Source: Pedobacter aquatilis (GTDB lineage Bacteria; Bacteroidota; Bacteroidia; Sphingobacteriales; Sphingobacteriaceae). Taken from it: a stretch of DNA of 64,000 bases. The DNA is taken from positions 372,001 through 436,000 of the forward strand of contig NZ_JAUFPW010000012.1 in assembly GCF_030409415.1 (NCBI RefSeq). Direction: 5' to 3'. A program made the translations under genes and the position numbers. Of this stretch, positions 51,141-60,182 are shown in pieces (the stretch's first letter is position 1; each line of letters starts with the position of its first letter). The notes beneath the pieces were generated by a model that searched no databases, had not been told where the DNA came from, and saw nothing but the letters and a program-made list of their open reading frames with translations.

Positions 51141-51692
51141 CTAGGAGATATGCCTTTCCCTTATTTTGACAGCAGGATTGCCTTGGTAGATTCCGTGCGA
51201 TTCCAAGTCATGGCTTGCTAAGCTGGACATTGTTAAAACGCTATGACTTTCGCACACAACTCCTGGAGCTACTTTCGCTCCTGCGCCAATCCAGACTCCC
51301 TCTTTAAGAATGATCGGTGCAGTGATCAAGTCGAAAGACGTCTTTTTGTAATCATGACTTCCAGTCATAAGCATCGCTTGCTGCGAAATACAGCAATTTC
51401 TACCAAGCTTAACGGTTTCCAAATTCTCGATATAACAGTCAGCAATCCAGCAGTAATCATCAATCTCTAGTTTCCAAGGATATTTAATATGAACACCAGG
51501 CTTTATCCTCACCTCTTTTCCGATTTTTGAACCAAATATGCGAAGCAAGAATACTAACAAGGCACTTGAGGGAACCAATTCGCTTTTAAAAAAGATTAAA
51601 CGAGTAAGGTACCACAAGATTTGCTTAAATAAGCTCGCACCAACCTTGAAGCTGCCAGTATTAAAGTCTTTTCGTAATTGGGTTTTTAACAA
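51141..51692 (-). CDS. WcaF-like hexapeptide acetyltransferase
   Basis: The 183-residue protein is a left-handed beta-helix acyltransferase. It starts with RKDFNTGSFKVGASLFKQIL and LVFLLRIFGSKIGKEVRIKP, continues with hexapeptide turns (VHIKYPWKLEIDDYCWIADC, ENLETVKLGRNCCISQQAML) and has the catalytic His in MTGSHDYKKTSFDLI, followed by APIILKEGVWIGAGAKVAPG. This is the WcaF type, which O-acetylates sugars of exopolysaccharide precursors. It lies at the 3' end of the glycosyltransferase operon, 45 bases after the exosortase gene. Confidence 0.9.
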   Translation of the reverse strand: MLKTQLRKDFNTGSFKVGASLFKQILWYLTRLIFFKSELVPSSALLVFLLRIFGSKIGKEVRIKPGVHIKYPWKLEIDDYCWIADCYIENLETVKLGRNCCISQQAMLMTGSHDYKKTSFDLITAPIILKEGVWIGAGAKVAPGVVCESHSVLTMSSLASHDLESHGIYQGNPAVKIRERHIS

Positions 51693-51736
51693 TCGATATC
51701 TAGTTAATTGCTGTGAAAATGCGGGGGAGATATTGT

Positions 51737-52312
51737 TTATTTAGCCGAAAATTTAGTATTCTTCTGAATCCAAATATAGAGCATGATGAATATAATTATG
51801 TAAACAATTATGTTAAAAATTTCATGATGGTAATCAAAGTAAGAACGACTTGAACTAAATGTGCCAAACAGAATACCTAGGCCTGATATTCGGCAAATGT
51901 TCAGAACATAAATCACAACTACCCCAACAACCAACATTTTCAAAGTTTCTTTCCAATTTGCAGGGAATGACAACACGAAAGCGGCAAGAAAGCTCATTAC
52001 CCCCAGACCTAAGCAAGAATAGTTTATCCGGAGCAATGGGCCGGAAATGACCATCACATCTTGTTGATTATGAATTGCATAAAAACCAGATAGTTTGATC
52101 AACCATACCGAAGGTTTTATAAGGGCCGTTTTAAGCGCTTGAATGTAGTTAAGATTATCAGCAATATAGCCATTATAAAATCGACTGCCTGGACTCATTA
52201 CGCTATTCATAAAAAGGTTCCCTTGGCTAAAAATTAGATAAAGAATCAGTAAACTGACAATAAACTTGAGAGCCTGAATGTTAGCCTGTTTTTTAGCGTC
52301 TGCTTCGTTCAT
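51737..52312 (-). CDS. xrtY: Exosortase (XrtY-like)
   Basis: The 191-residue integral membrane protein has the exosortase/archaeosortase catalytic residues in the right order: Cys100 in RINYSCLGLGVMSF, Arg141 in LNICRISGLGILF, and His162/His163 in FDYHHEIFNIIVY, each at the ends of membrane helices. Exosortases are transpeptidases that cut PEP-CTERM-like C-terminal signals of exported proteins. The short size and the surrounding Wzy-like and glycosyltransferase genes match the exosortase Y systems of Sphingobacteriaceae. No protein with a recognisable sorting signal is in the window. Confidence 0.82.
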   Translation of the reverse strand: MNEADAKKQANIQALKFIVSLLILYLIFSQGNLFMNSVMSPGSRFYNGYIADNLNYIQALKTALIKPSVWLIKLSGFYAIHNQQDVMVISGPLLRINYSCLGLGVMSFLAAFVLSFPANWKETLKMLVVGVVVIYVLNICRISGLGILFGTFSSSRSYFDYHHEIFNIIVYIIIFIMLYIWIQKNTKFSAK

Positions 52313-52329
52313 AATGATTATATCCTATT

Positions 52330-53181
52330 TCAAGTTTTTTTTCTAATTGCTTTGATTTTCCTGTCCACCAGCCTTCGGAACCAAAATCCTTGTAAATAAT
52401 GAAATCTAATTCCTTTCAATCCATCTAATATACCTAGTTTAAATAAAATTCGGTAACTAAAGTATAAATGAGGGCGTAAGCCTAGAGGCAGTTTCCGCCA
52501 TATCTTTTTTAGAAAAGCTTTTTTCTCGTCTGGATTACCAAAAATATCGGGTTTTATTGTTTGCACTCTTAAATGTTTTGAGCGTTCAATTTCCTCTATC
52601 GCTACCAAATCGCTGTATCTCTCATGTTTCTCAATCCAGAAGTCAATATTGTTTTCCTTCAAGTTTTCTTCAATTAGATAACCATCTTTCCAAACAATGG
52701 ATTTTCCAGCAGTAATGAAACGGTGGTCCATGTTTTCATTTAAATCTGAATAACCGGAACCAGTGCGAAACATTTTGAGCAAGTACATTGGGAAATATCC
52801 ACCAAATCTAATCCAACGTCCTTGAAAATAGTTTTTTCTATTGAAATATATTGCATTAATAGATTCATATTTTCCATCCTCAAAATACCGCAGTTTGTCA
52901 AATAATTCCTGGCTGACAATTTGGTCAGCATCTAAGCCAATCGTCCATGGCGTTGTGATTTTGAAGGTTTTCAGGGCATAGTGCCATTGCTTAGGATGAT
53001 TTTCAAACTGATGTTGTCTGACAGTTGCGCCAAAACTCTCCGCAACGGAGATGGTATTATCAGTACTTCCACTATCAAGAATGAATGTTTCCGCCTTTAA
53101 ACCCTTAATGGAATTAAGTAGTCTTGGCAGGTGGACTTCTTCATTATAGGTCAAAATAATGAAACTGAAATTCTTATTCAT
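52330..53181 (-). CDS. Family 2 glycosyltransferase
   Basis: The 283-residue protein has the GT-A core: FSFIILTYNEEVHLPRLLNS, AETFILDSGSTDNTISVAES, and WTIGLDADQIVSQ as the metal-binding acidic motif. The C-terminal region (FGGYFPMYLLKMFRTGSGYS, MDHRFITAG) follows the WaaE/KdtX-like branch of GT2, which adds hexoses to core oligosaccharides. It overlaps the next upstream gene by four bases and ends 17 bases before the exosortase gene. Confidence 0.9.
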   Translation of the reverse strand: MNKNFSFIILTYNEEVHLPRLLNSIKGLKAETFILDSGSTDNTISVAESFGATVRQHQFENHPKQWHYALKTFKITTPWTIGLDADQIVSQELFDKLRYFEDGKYESINAIYFNRKNYFQGRWIRFGGYFPMYLLKMFRTGSGYSDLNENMDHRFITAGKSIVWKDGYLIEENLKENNIDFWIEKHERYSDLVAIEEIERSKHLRVQTIKPDIFGNPDEKKAFLKKIWRKLPLGLRPHLYFSYRILFKLGILDGLKGIRFHYLQGFWFRRLVDRKIKAIRKKT

Positions 53182-54383
53182 TTAACTGTTGAAGAGCATG
53201 TTTGGATTTGATTAACATCATTATAAAGATTTAAATATTTTTTTATCAGACTTTCATCATCGAAATCCTTGCGAATGATTTCGGCAGCGGTTTGCCGAAT
53301 TTTGACTCTTTTTTTGGCTTCAAATTTTGCCGTCAAAAGGGCATGTTTAATGTTTCCATGATCAAGATCACAGATCCAGCCTAAGCTATTTTTCTCCACA
53401 TAGGATGCTAACCCTACCTCCCGACTAAGTAGAACAGGAGTGCCTACACTTAAACTTTCTATTACTGTATTTGCAAAATTTTCATTATAGGAGATAAGCG
53501 CCATTAAGTCGTGTTGAGCAAGTAGACTAAATTTATCATCATTATTCACTTGTCCTATCCAGTTTATGTGCTGTTCAATTTGAAGAATCTTAGCTTTTTC
53601 CTTTAGGCTTTCAATGTATTGGCTTGTTCCTGATCCTGCGATTGTAAGTTTATATTTTATCTCGATGTCTGACAAGGCTTCAAACAATAATTCTAACCCT
53701 TTTTTCTCCTCAATTCTCGAAAGAAAAATCAGTTTCAATAGTGTCTCAGGTTTGTCTGAACTAGTCGATAATTTCAAACGATTCTTATTAGAATCTTTGC
53801 TTAATAAGCTCACTAGGTTTGGAATTATAGTTAGACTTTTTGGGGTCACGATTTTTAAAATATCCTCTTTTTCTTTTTCGCTGGTCGCATGGATGTGGCA
53901 ATATTTCAGTAAATTTTCACCGAGAAACTTTTGAATTAATTTTTTCGAAAATGAATTCCTGTTATCGAAGGTGTATGAGGTAAGCATACCTCGTGGAGAG
54001 AGCACAACAGGCACTTTATACCATCTCGCGATTAAGCAGCTCAGTACGGACACAAGATTCCACCAACCGTGGATATGGACAATAGTATTATTGATTGGCG
54101 TAGAATGTATCTCTCTCCTCAATCGTAGCAAAAGCCCAGGAGAAAAATGACTGTGATCTTTCGTCCAGCGTTTAAAATAGCTAACTGATACACCATCGAT
54201 TAAATTGACTGGACCTGTTTTTAATTCCAATTCATGGTGTCCATTGGCACTTGTCGTGAATACCTGTATATCTTCGACATCGACGACTCTCACTAGTTCC
54301 TCGCATAGCTTTGCTACACTGAAAATTGGACCCCCGTAAATGTAGGCCGGTTTATAAGAGGCAGTTATCTGTAAGATTTTCAA
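53178..54383 (-). CDS. Family 4 glycosyltransferase (XrtY-associated type)
   Basis: The 401-residue GT-B enzyme begins MKILQITASYKPAYIYGGPI, has the acceptor-domain motif VHIHGWWNLVSVLSCLIARW and the donor-domain stretch KLIFLSRIEEKKGLELLFEA then ALISYNENFANTVIESLSVGTPVLLSRE with the E-x7-E motif of GT4. The opening and the position beside exosortase and Wzy-like genes are those of the glycosyltransferase regularly found with exosortase Y. It would add a sugar to the repeat unit. It overlaps the GT2 gene by four bases. Confidence 0.88.
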   Translation of the reverse strand: MKILQITASYKPAYIYGGPIFSVAKLCEELVRVVDVEDIQVFTTSANGHHELELKTGPVNLIDGVSVSYFKRWTKDHSHFSPGLLLRLRREIHSTPINNTIVHIHGWWNLVSVLSCLIARWYKVPVVLSPRGMLTSYTFDNRNSFSKKLIQKFLGENLLKYCHIHATSEKEKEDILKIVTPKSLTIIPNLVSLLSKDSNKNRLKLSTSSDKPETLLKLIFLSRIEEKKGLELLFEALSDIEIKYKLTIAGSGTSQYIESLKEKAKILQIEQHINWIGQVNNDDKFSLLAQHDLMALISYNENFANTVIESLSVGTPVLLSREVGLASYVEKNSLGWICDLDHGNIKHALLTAKFEAKKRVKIRQTAAEIIRKDFDDESLIKKYLNLYNDVNQIQTCSSTVK

Positions 54384-54395
54384 TTATTGATATGT

Positions 54396-55808
54396 TTAGT
54401 TAAATTTTGGCCTTAAAACCTTTATCGTCCTAAGCAGGTAGAACAGCGTCCACATAATTATGTATCCCCAAAAAATATTATTGAACATAAATTCAAAATT
54501 GTTACCTCTCCAAAGTCCTTGGAAAATACTGTTGAACATGATAACACATCCAAGTTCGTAACCACCGAATAAGCTTTCCGCTAGATCGGAAAATTGTTGT
54601 ACGATTAAGCCGTATAATAGCATGAAAAAAAATACTCCAGCAATTCCCCAACTTAAATAAGCATCTACAACCGGGCGGGTTTTTGCAGACACTGGCGACA
54701 ATTGATTCGCCACTCCTGCCTCATATACTCTCTGCATTGAAACGGTCTCCATATTGGGCTTCCCTGACCAAAAGATCCTGGGAATAAGTCCTTCCAAAGA
54801 ATTTCCTACTATCTCCCAGTCGTAGTATGGATGATGCTGGGGTACGAAGTCTATAAACTGGGTAAACATTTCTATCTCACTTAATCTCCTAGTCAAGAAA
54901 CCCCAATTTGTATCCTTAATCTGCTCTTCATTATTTGAGTCAAAATCCTTAAATGCCTGGCTTCGGGCCTCTTCTGCACTTACCTCACCATTCCAGCTTT
55001 GACGAACTGTATTATTATAGGTTGGCAAGAAATAAAGCAATACATAAGCTACAGGTATGGCAAGGTAGAGGATTAACTTTTTGTAATAAGGAAAAAATAC
55101 ACAGGCAATAACGATAATGTTGATGATAATTGGTTCCTTATAGCCAGATAACGATGCGTGAATAAAGTTGAGGATGAAGATTGTGGCACCTATACTAAGG
55201 TATTTTACGTTTTTTGCTTTAAAGCCTTTAACAAATAATACAGCTGCACAGGAAATACCTACTAATGTAAGCGGCAGGGCAATTTGGCTGAGCCCAGAGA
55301 AATTTTGAGCTAATGAACCAATCGCGAATACGATAATGCTCAGCCAGATCAAATAATCGTCACCTTCGAAGGTTTTTACACTTTTAATTATGATACGATT
55401 CTTTTGAACCATGAGCATACCTGTGACCAAGGCCGCATGAGCCAGTAAACTCATTCGTTGGCAACTGGCAATTAGTTCCGTCTGTTCACTTTCTTTAAAT
55501 TGCGCCCCATAATTTACTTCTGTTAAATACCGATATCCCAAATGATCCATAAAATAAAAAATGGAAGTAGTACACATAAAACCTGCAAAAACGAGTTGAG
55601 TAAGAAACATTGGTCGCATTATCTGCTTATGGATGGGCAAATCTTGCTTGATAATCGAAGCTGGTGATAATATGGTGGTATAGAATATAAATAGTGAGCC
55701 AGACCAAGCTACAAAATAAGAGATAATCGGGCTATTAATTAATAGGTATGAAATTAGAACAGGAAAGTAAAGCGTTAAAATAAGTCTTGTAGGGTTATTA
55801 TTTTGCAT
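54396..55808 (-). CDS. Wzy-like polymerase of the exosortase Y locus
   Basis: The 470-residue protein has about ten membrane helices and a large loop (about 270-370: NNTVRQSWNGEVSAEEARSQ, NTNEEQI-like acidic region, EGLIPRIFWSGKPNMETVSM, QRVYEAG). These features are those of O-antigen/exopolysaccharide polymerases, and the sequence NLGYRYLTEVNYG-like opening with AGFMCTTSIFYFMDHLGYRY recalls the Wzy-like protein regularly seen next to exosortase Y. It would join repeat units in the periplasm. It overlaps the upstream glycosyltransferase gene by 11 bases. Confidence 0.82.
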   Translation of the reverse strand: MQNNNPTRLILTLYFPVLISYLLINSPIISYFVAWSGSLFIFYTTILSPASIIKQDLPIHKQIMRPMFLTQLVFAGFMCTTSIFYFMDHLGYRYLTEVNYGAQFKESEQTELIASCQRMSLLAHAALVTGMLMVQKNRIIIKSVKTFEGDDYLIWLSIIVFAIGSLAQNFSGLSQIALPLTLVGISCAAVLFVKGFKAKNVKYLSIGATIFILNFIHASLSGYKEPIIINIIVIACVFFPYYKKLILYLAIPVAYVLLYFLPTYNNTVRQSWNGEVSAEEARSQAFKDFDSNNEEQIKDTNWGFLTRRLSEIEMFTQFIDFVPQHHPYYDWEIVGNSLEGLIPRIFWSGKPNMETVSMQRVYEAGVANQLSPVSAKTRPVVDAYLSWGIAGVFFFMLLYGLIVQQFSDLAESLFGGYELGCVIMFNSIFQGLWRGNNFEFMFNNIFWGYIIMWTLFYLLRTIKVLRPKFN

Positions 55809-56955
55809 CGTCGTTGTAAACAGTATCTACCATTGCTTTGACCTGCCTGTCAAATGTCCAGTCTTTAATAATCTTTAGGGATTGAATGCCCAATTCTACT
55901 AATTTTCTTTTACTACTTGTCAATTCTTTTAACTTTTGCGTGAGATCATTTACATCATCTGATTTAAATATTTCTCCGTTCACACCCGGCTTAACCAAAT
56001 CTGAAGCACAGCCAGTTTTGGTCGAAACCAAAACTGCCTTTCCTGCTGCCATTGCCTCATTTACAGCTAAGCCCCATGTTTCTTTCGGTCCTTTCGATGG
56101 TAAGCAAAATAAATCGCATGTTTGGTAAATTGCAGGCATTTCGCTTTGATTTTGAAAATCAATAAAATGGACATTGGAAAGATTACCAGCCATTGTTTTT
56201 AATTCTTTTTCCAACTCTCCATTACCTACAAATAAAAGGTGAACATCAAGGTTTGCAAGTTGTTTAAAGGCTTTTAAGAGCAAAAACGGAGCCTTTTTCG
56301 GCTCTAGCTTGCCTGCAAAAAGAACAATAATGCTACTTGAGCTAATGTACAGTTTTTCTCTTATTTTGTTTGTCTTCTGCTGCTCAATTTTTCCAAATCT
56401 GTGATTGTCTATTGCATGCGGTGCAAAAACCAACTGCTCTTCAGTTAAACCAAGGTGATTGTAATACTTTTTATTTGCATTTCCTACGTAAAATGCTTTA
56501 TCTACATGGCTGTAAACCCATTTAAGAAACAATTTCCGTAGTAAGCCCCTAAAGTCTTTTTGTTGATCAAGCAAGGTAGAATCGCCTCTAAAGTAAATTG
56601 GGATTTTGCCTTTGAAAAACCGCAAAGTCTTTAGATGGCTTTTCCATGCCCAACCATAAATCAGGATAGCGTTTGGTTCAAAATCCCGCACTTCTCTGAG
56701 CAAAGTTGGATTGATGATGCCGCTGAAGTGATGAGTTCCCGGTTCTTTTGAAACATTTTCTAAAAACTGATAATCGTATCCATCTAATAAAGGAATATCC
56801 CACTTAATTGATTGACCAAAACCATAATCGTATATAGTCAATGATTGCTCACCCCAGGTATAAAATACTTTCAGTTGGATTTTTTTTGCCAACAGTTTAA
56901 AAACCGGTGCGTAATATTGGATAGGATGGGTACTAATGATCGCCAGTTTCTTCAA
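55798..56955 (-). CDS. Family 4 glycosyltransferase
   Basis: The GT-B enzyme opens KKLAIISTHPIQYYAPVFKL. The next gene ends at 56957, and a TTG at 56953-56955 starts the protein one base later; the only ATG, at 56991, lies 35 bases inside that gene and adds the out-of-place MTFLTESYQITS. I prefer the TTG. The donor domain has VLFAGKLEPKKAPFLLLKAF, CDLFCLPSKGPKETWGLAVN and the E-x7-E region NEAMAAGKAVLVST. It would transfer an activated sugar to the growing repeat unit. Sugar specificity is not deducible. Confidence 0.87.
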   Translation of the reverse strand: MKKLAIISTHPIQYYAPVFKLLAKKIQLKVFYTWGEQSLTIYDYGFGQSIKWDIPLLDGYDYQFLENVSKEPGTHHFSGIINPTLLREVRDFEPNAILIYGWAWKSHLKTLRFFKGKIPIYFRGDSTLLDQQKDFRGLLRKLFLKWVYSHVDKAFYVGNANKKYYNHLGLTEEQLVFAPHAIDNHRFGKIEQQKTNKIREKLYISSSSIIVLFAGKLEPKKAPFLLLKAFKQLANLDVHLLFVGNGELEKELKTMAGNLSNVHFIDFQNQSEMPAIYQTCDLFCLPSKGPKETWGLAVNEAMAAGKAVLVSTKTGCASDLVKPGVNGEIFKSDDVNDLTQKLKELTSSKRKLVELGIQSLKIIKDWTFDRQVKAMVDTVYNDDAK

Positions 56956-56956
56956 G

Positions 56957-58249
56957 CTAGTTATTTGATATGACTCTGTTAAAAAGGTCAACTTGTTTTT
57001 TCGTTAGATAATCTGATCTGTATCTCTCAAACTCCTTCCAATTAGTTGATGGGGTGACTTCCAGTTTTACATTGTTTAGATAGGACCTGAACATATCAAA
57101 TGCTTGGTCTATATCGCTATCTAAAGTGATTAAAAAGCCAGCATTACAATCCTCAATTATTTGAGCTGCACTACTTTTAGGGTGTAGGATAGCCAAAAGA
57201 TTTTTTTTTGCAAAAATGTAAGGATAGATTTTAGAAGCCGAGTAAGCCGGGTCATTGGATCCTAAAACAATTAAACCATTAGCACATTGTAAATGATTTA
57301 TGCTCTGATAATAGCCGATTCGATCTGTATATTCAGTAACATAATTTGCAAGCTCCAAATTGTTTGCAATAGGCATAAGTGTTGCTATACCACTTCCCTT
57401 TGGTGCATAACTGGTTCCAATAAAATGTAAATGGATATCTTTGAATCTATCTACATTCTGATCTATTCCTCTTTTAAAGGCTTTTAGTAATAAACTCACT
57501 GATTGTTGCATATCGAAGCCTCCCCGGCCAATATAAACCAGATTAATTTTACCGTTATCTTTATTGTAAATAGACTCAGATAAAAATGAATTTTGTTCTG
57601 CAATATCGAAATCCGGTTCATGCGCACCAAATGTTATAATATCGTAAGGTTTGTGTAGCAAACTAGGATATCTATTTTTGAGTGTTTGAATATATGCTTC
57701 AGACACAGTAATTAAGCCATCCACATATCGCATGGCTATTGGTTCTAAGTATTTATTTAACCGATAAGAGAACCAATATTTTTTAGGACGTTCAGATTTT
57801 GGTTTGTCATGATAATAATCAGAATGCCATTGATCTTGAATATCAATAACATAAGGGATACCGAATTTTTTTTTCCAAACTGGCCCTAAAATGCAGATAG
57901 GAAATTGAGTTGTTGAAAAGTAGATTAAATCAAAATGTTTATATTTTAAAAGTTCGTTTACTTTTCTTCTATAAAAAAATAAAGATCTTAAAGCAATGCT
58001 TCCTAATCCAAATTTGCTGGTCCATTTTTTAGAGAAAGCTTTTACTGGATGTACTTGTATATCTTTTGGCACAGAATCCAAAAGTAGAAAATCCTTAATC
58101 ATATCGCTATAGCTTTCTTCGGCAACAATTACTTCTGGTTCCCAGCCAAACTCCTTAAAATATGGTAAACTCATTCTTATGCGTTGCATATCTGCAGCAT
58201 TAGAAGGAGGGAAATATGGAGAAATTATTAAAAGCTTTTTATTTGCCAA
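56957..58249 (-). CDS. GT-B glycosyltransferase, group 1 type
   Basis: The 430-residue protein opens LLIISPYFPPSNAADMQRIR and has FDLIYFSTTQFPICILGPVW, PYVIDIQDQWHSDYYHD and, in the donor half, NLVYIGRGGFDMQQSVSLLL and HLQCANGLIVLGSNDPAYSA, followed by SKIYPYIFAKKNLLAIL. The layout is a GT-B of the GT4-like group in which the E-x7-E motif is diverged. It overlaps the upstream gene by 11 bases. The substrate is unknown. Confidence 0.85.
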   Translation of the reverse strand: MANKKLLIISPYFPPSNAADMQRIRMSLPYFKEFGWEPEVIVAEESYSDMIKDFLLLDSVPKDIQVHPVKAFSKKWTSKFGLGSIALRSLFFYRRKVNELLKYKHFDLIYFSTTQFPICILGPVWKKKFGIPYVIDIQDQWHSDYYHDKPKSERPKKYWFSYRLNKYLEPIAMRYVDGLITVSEAYIQTLKNRYPSLLHKPYDIITFGAHEPDFDIAEQNSFLSESIYNKDNGKINLVYIGRGGFDMQQSVSLLLKAFKRGIDQNVDRFKDIHLHFIGTSYAPKGSGIATLMPIANNLELANYVTEYTDRIGYYQSINHLQCANGLIVLGSNDPAYSASKIYPYIFAKKNLLAILHPKSSAAQIIEDCNAGFLITLDSDIDQAFDMFRSYLNNVKLEVTPSTNWKEFERYRSDYLTKKQVDLFNRVISNN

Positions 58250-59468
58250 TTGTATCTATAATGTTCTTAAGGAATTTTTTTTCTTCGTGTTCCCAGTTTA
58301 ATTTACTCTGGGCATATTTTAAAGCTTTTGCCTGGTGCTCTTCCAGTAATTCTGGATTTGATAGATAATTCTGAATAATACAGGTTAGCTGACAAACCTT
58401 AGACTTATTATAAATGAAGCCCATTTCGGAATAGCGTTTAAGGAATTTTGTTTGTGCAGAAGTATCAGATGCAACTATAGCCTGGCCCGCTTGTATATAA
58501 GTAAATATTTTGTTTGTTAAGCAGATATCCCGATTTAACGGGAAGCCAGTTTCTGTAGCCAAACCGACATCAAATTGAGAAGCAAATTTTATGATTTCGG
58601 TTGAAGGAATAGGGGAATAGTAATAGATATTTTCAGGTCGGAATGAACTTTGTTCTGCCAGTTTCTTGAAATGGTTCCTGATTGGTGCTGTGCTGCAGCC
58701 AAGTAAGTGCAATTCTACATTTTCCTGATAGGCTAAAGAATTTATTACACCTTCTAAACCTCTGTTTTTTCCAATATTTTGAGAGAACCAAAATAATTTG
58801 AGTCTTTCTTTCGTCTTTTTTAAGATTTCTCTTTCAGATGGAAAAACGTTTAGAATCGTTATTGGATTGATTGCTGGGTATAGTTTTTTATAAGCTTCAC
58901 TAATTAAAGGACTGGCAGTAGTTAAGTAATCTATCTTGGGCAGATATCTGTCCTCAATAATTCTTTTAAGCTTAAAATCTATTGAATTGTAATCGTTGGT
59001 AACTTCTTGCCTGTGGAAATCCTCTGCATCAAATCCACATTTAACCTGATGAGTTTTAGCGGCTAAAACAGCTGCAGGCAATGCACCTAAATTATGTGCT
59101 ATATATAAATCTGCTTTCAAACTTTTGGCTTTACGTATAAGATTTTGGCTGCCTCTTGCAATACCATGTTCAGCTACATTAAGACGATTACTAAATTTAG
59201 AGATCAATATATTGGCAAGTTTATGCCTTGCTCTGCTCAGCAAATATATCCATTTATTATTTTCTGGATTGCCGCCAACCCGAATTGACTTCCACTTTTT
59301 CTCCGCTAGCAATAGTTTATCTAAATCAGTTCCCCAATTGTTCCAATATAGATATACAACCGTAACATCGTACCCTGCTTCAAATAAGCTGTCTGCTTCT
59401 TTCACCAAACGCGGATTTAGTGACGGCTGACCGGATGTAACAAGTACTATTTTCCCCCTTATGCCCAC
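58239..59468 (-). CDS. Family 4 glycosyltransferase
   Basis: The 409-residue protein begins GKIVLVTSGQPSLNPRLVKE, followed by ADSLFEAGYDVTVVYLYWNN, ADLYIAHNLGALPAAVLAAK and CGFDAEDFHRQEVTN, typical of group 1 GT-B enzymes in capsule loci. The donor half includes KLFWFSQNIGKNRGLEGVIN and VGLATETGFPLNRDICLTNK, then IFTYIQAGQAIVASDTSAQ. It overlaps the FkbM methyltransferase gene by 10 bases. The function is inferred at the class level only. Confidence 0.86.
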   Translation of the reverse strand: MGIRGKIVLVTSGQPSLNPRLVKEADSLFEAGYDVTVVYLYWNNWGTDLDKLLLAEKKWKSIRVGGNPENNKWIYLLSRARHKLANILISKFSNRLNVAEHGIARGSQNLIRKAKSLKADLYIAHNLGALPAAVLAAKTHQVKCGFDAEDFHRQEVTNDYNSIDFKLKRIIEDRYLPKIDYLTTASPLISEAYKKLYPAINPITILNVFPSEREILKKTKERLKLFWFSQNIGKNRGLEGVINSLAYQENVELHLLGCSTAPIRNHFKKLAEQSSFRPENIYYYSPIPSTEIIKFASQFDVGLATETGFPLNRDICLTNKIFTYIQAGQAIVASDTSAQTKFLKRYSEMGFIYNKSKVCQLTCIIQNYLSNPELLEEHQAKALKYAQSKLNWEHEEKKFLKNIIDTIGK

Positions 59469-60181
59469 CTTGTTGATGATCTCAAGTTAAAATCCTTCTG
59501 TAGAAAGAGAAAGTCTGATTGAAATAGTGCACGGTCATATGGACGCCTCATCAAAGAACAAATATCATAAACCACGAAACTGTTTTTTTCCATAAATGCA
59601 ATCACTTCAGAAGCTAAAGGTGCCCCTTTATAAATATTGAGGAATGATACTTCTAACAGAACGGCCTTGGCAGATTGGAGAGTTTTTGCCGCACCTTTTA
59701 ATATTTCAAGTTCATACCCCTGGGTATCTATCTTGATGAAATCTGGTTTGCAAAAAGCAGTGGTTAATAAGATATCATCTAAGAGTTGTAGTTCCATTTC
59801 TTCAATCAAAGCTCCCGTTTCATTATCTTCTTTATAAATCGAACTGGCCGTATCATAAATATTAAAGTTGACCGTCTTATTTTCAGCACCTAACAATGCA
59901 ATTTTGACTTCTGAATTTGGTAGCTGTTTTTTCTTTTGTAATAGTATTTCACGTTTTTGTCGCTGGCCTTCAATCATCATGATTTTTGACTCGGGAAATA
60001 TTTGATTAAATTCTATCGCCCAGTTACCGTCGTAAGCACCGATGTCTAGTACATAATTGGGAGAAAACCCCAGCTTTTTGAGGGCCTCTAAACTTTTCCG
60101 TTGCGATGGCACACCTAAATCATTTCTTAACTTTTGGACAAATTTAGCAGGGATCAATTTGGATATAAGTTTTGTAAACAT
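59459..60181 (-). CDS. FkbM-family methyltransferase
   Basis: The 240-residue protein has the SAM-binding motif YVLDIGAYDGNWAIEF, an acidic strand end (IMMIEGQRQK), and the FkbM signature DFIKIDTQGYELEILKGAAK followed by VLLEVSFLNIYKGAPL. In polysaccharide loci such enzymes O-methylate a sugar of the repeat unit. It has an N-terminal helix and lacks a signal peptide. One base separates it from the upstream glycosyltransferase gene. Confidence 0.9.
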   Translation of the reverse strand: MFTKLISKLIPAKFVQKLRNDLGVPSQRKSLEALKKLGFSPNYVLDIGAYDGNWAIEFNQIFPESKIMMIEGQRQKREILLQKKKQLPNSEVKIALLGAENKTVNFNIYDTASSIYKEDNETGALIEEMELQLLDDILLTTAFCKPDFIKIDTQGYELEILKGAAKTLQSAKAVLLEVSFLNIYKGAPLASEVIAFMEKNSFVVYDICSLMRRPYDRALFQSDFLFLQKDFNLRSSTRWA

Positions 60182-60182
60182 C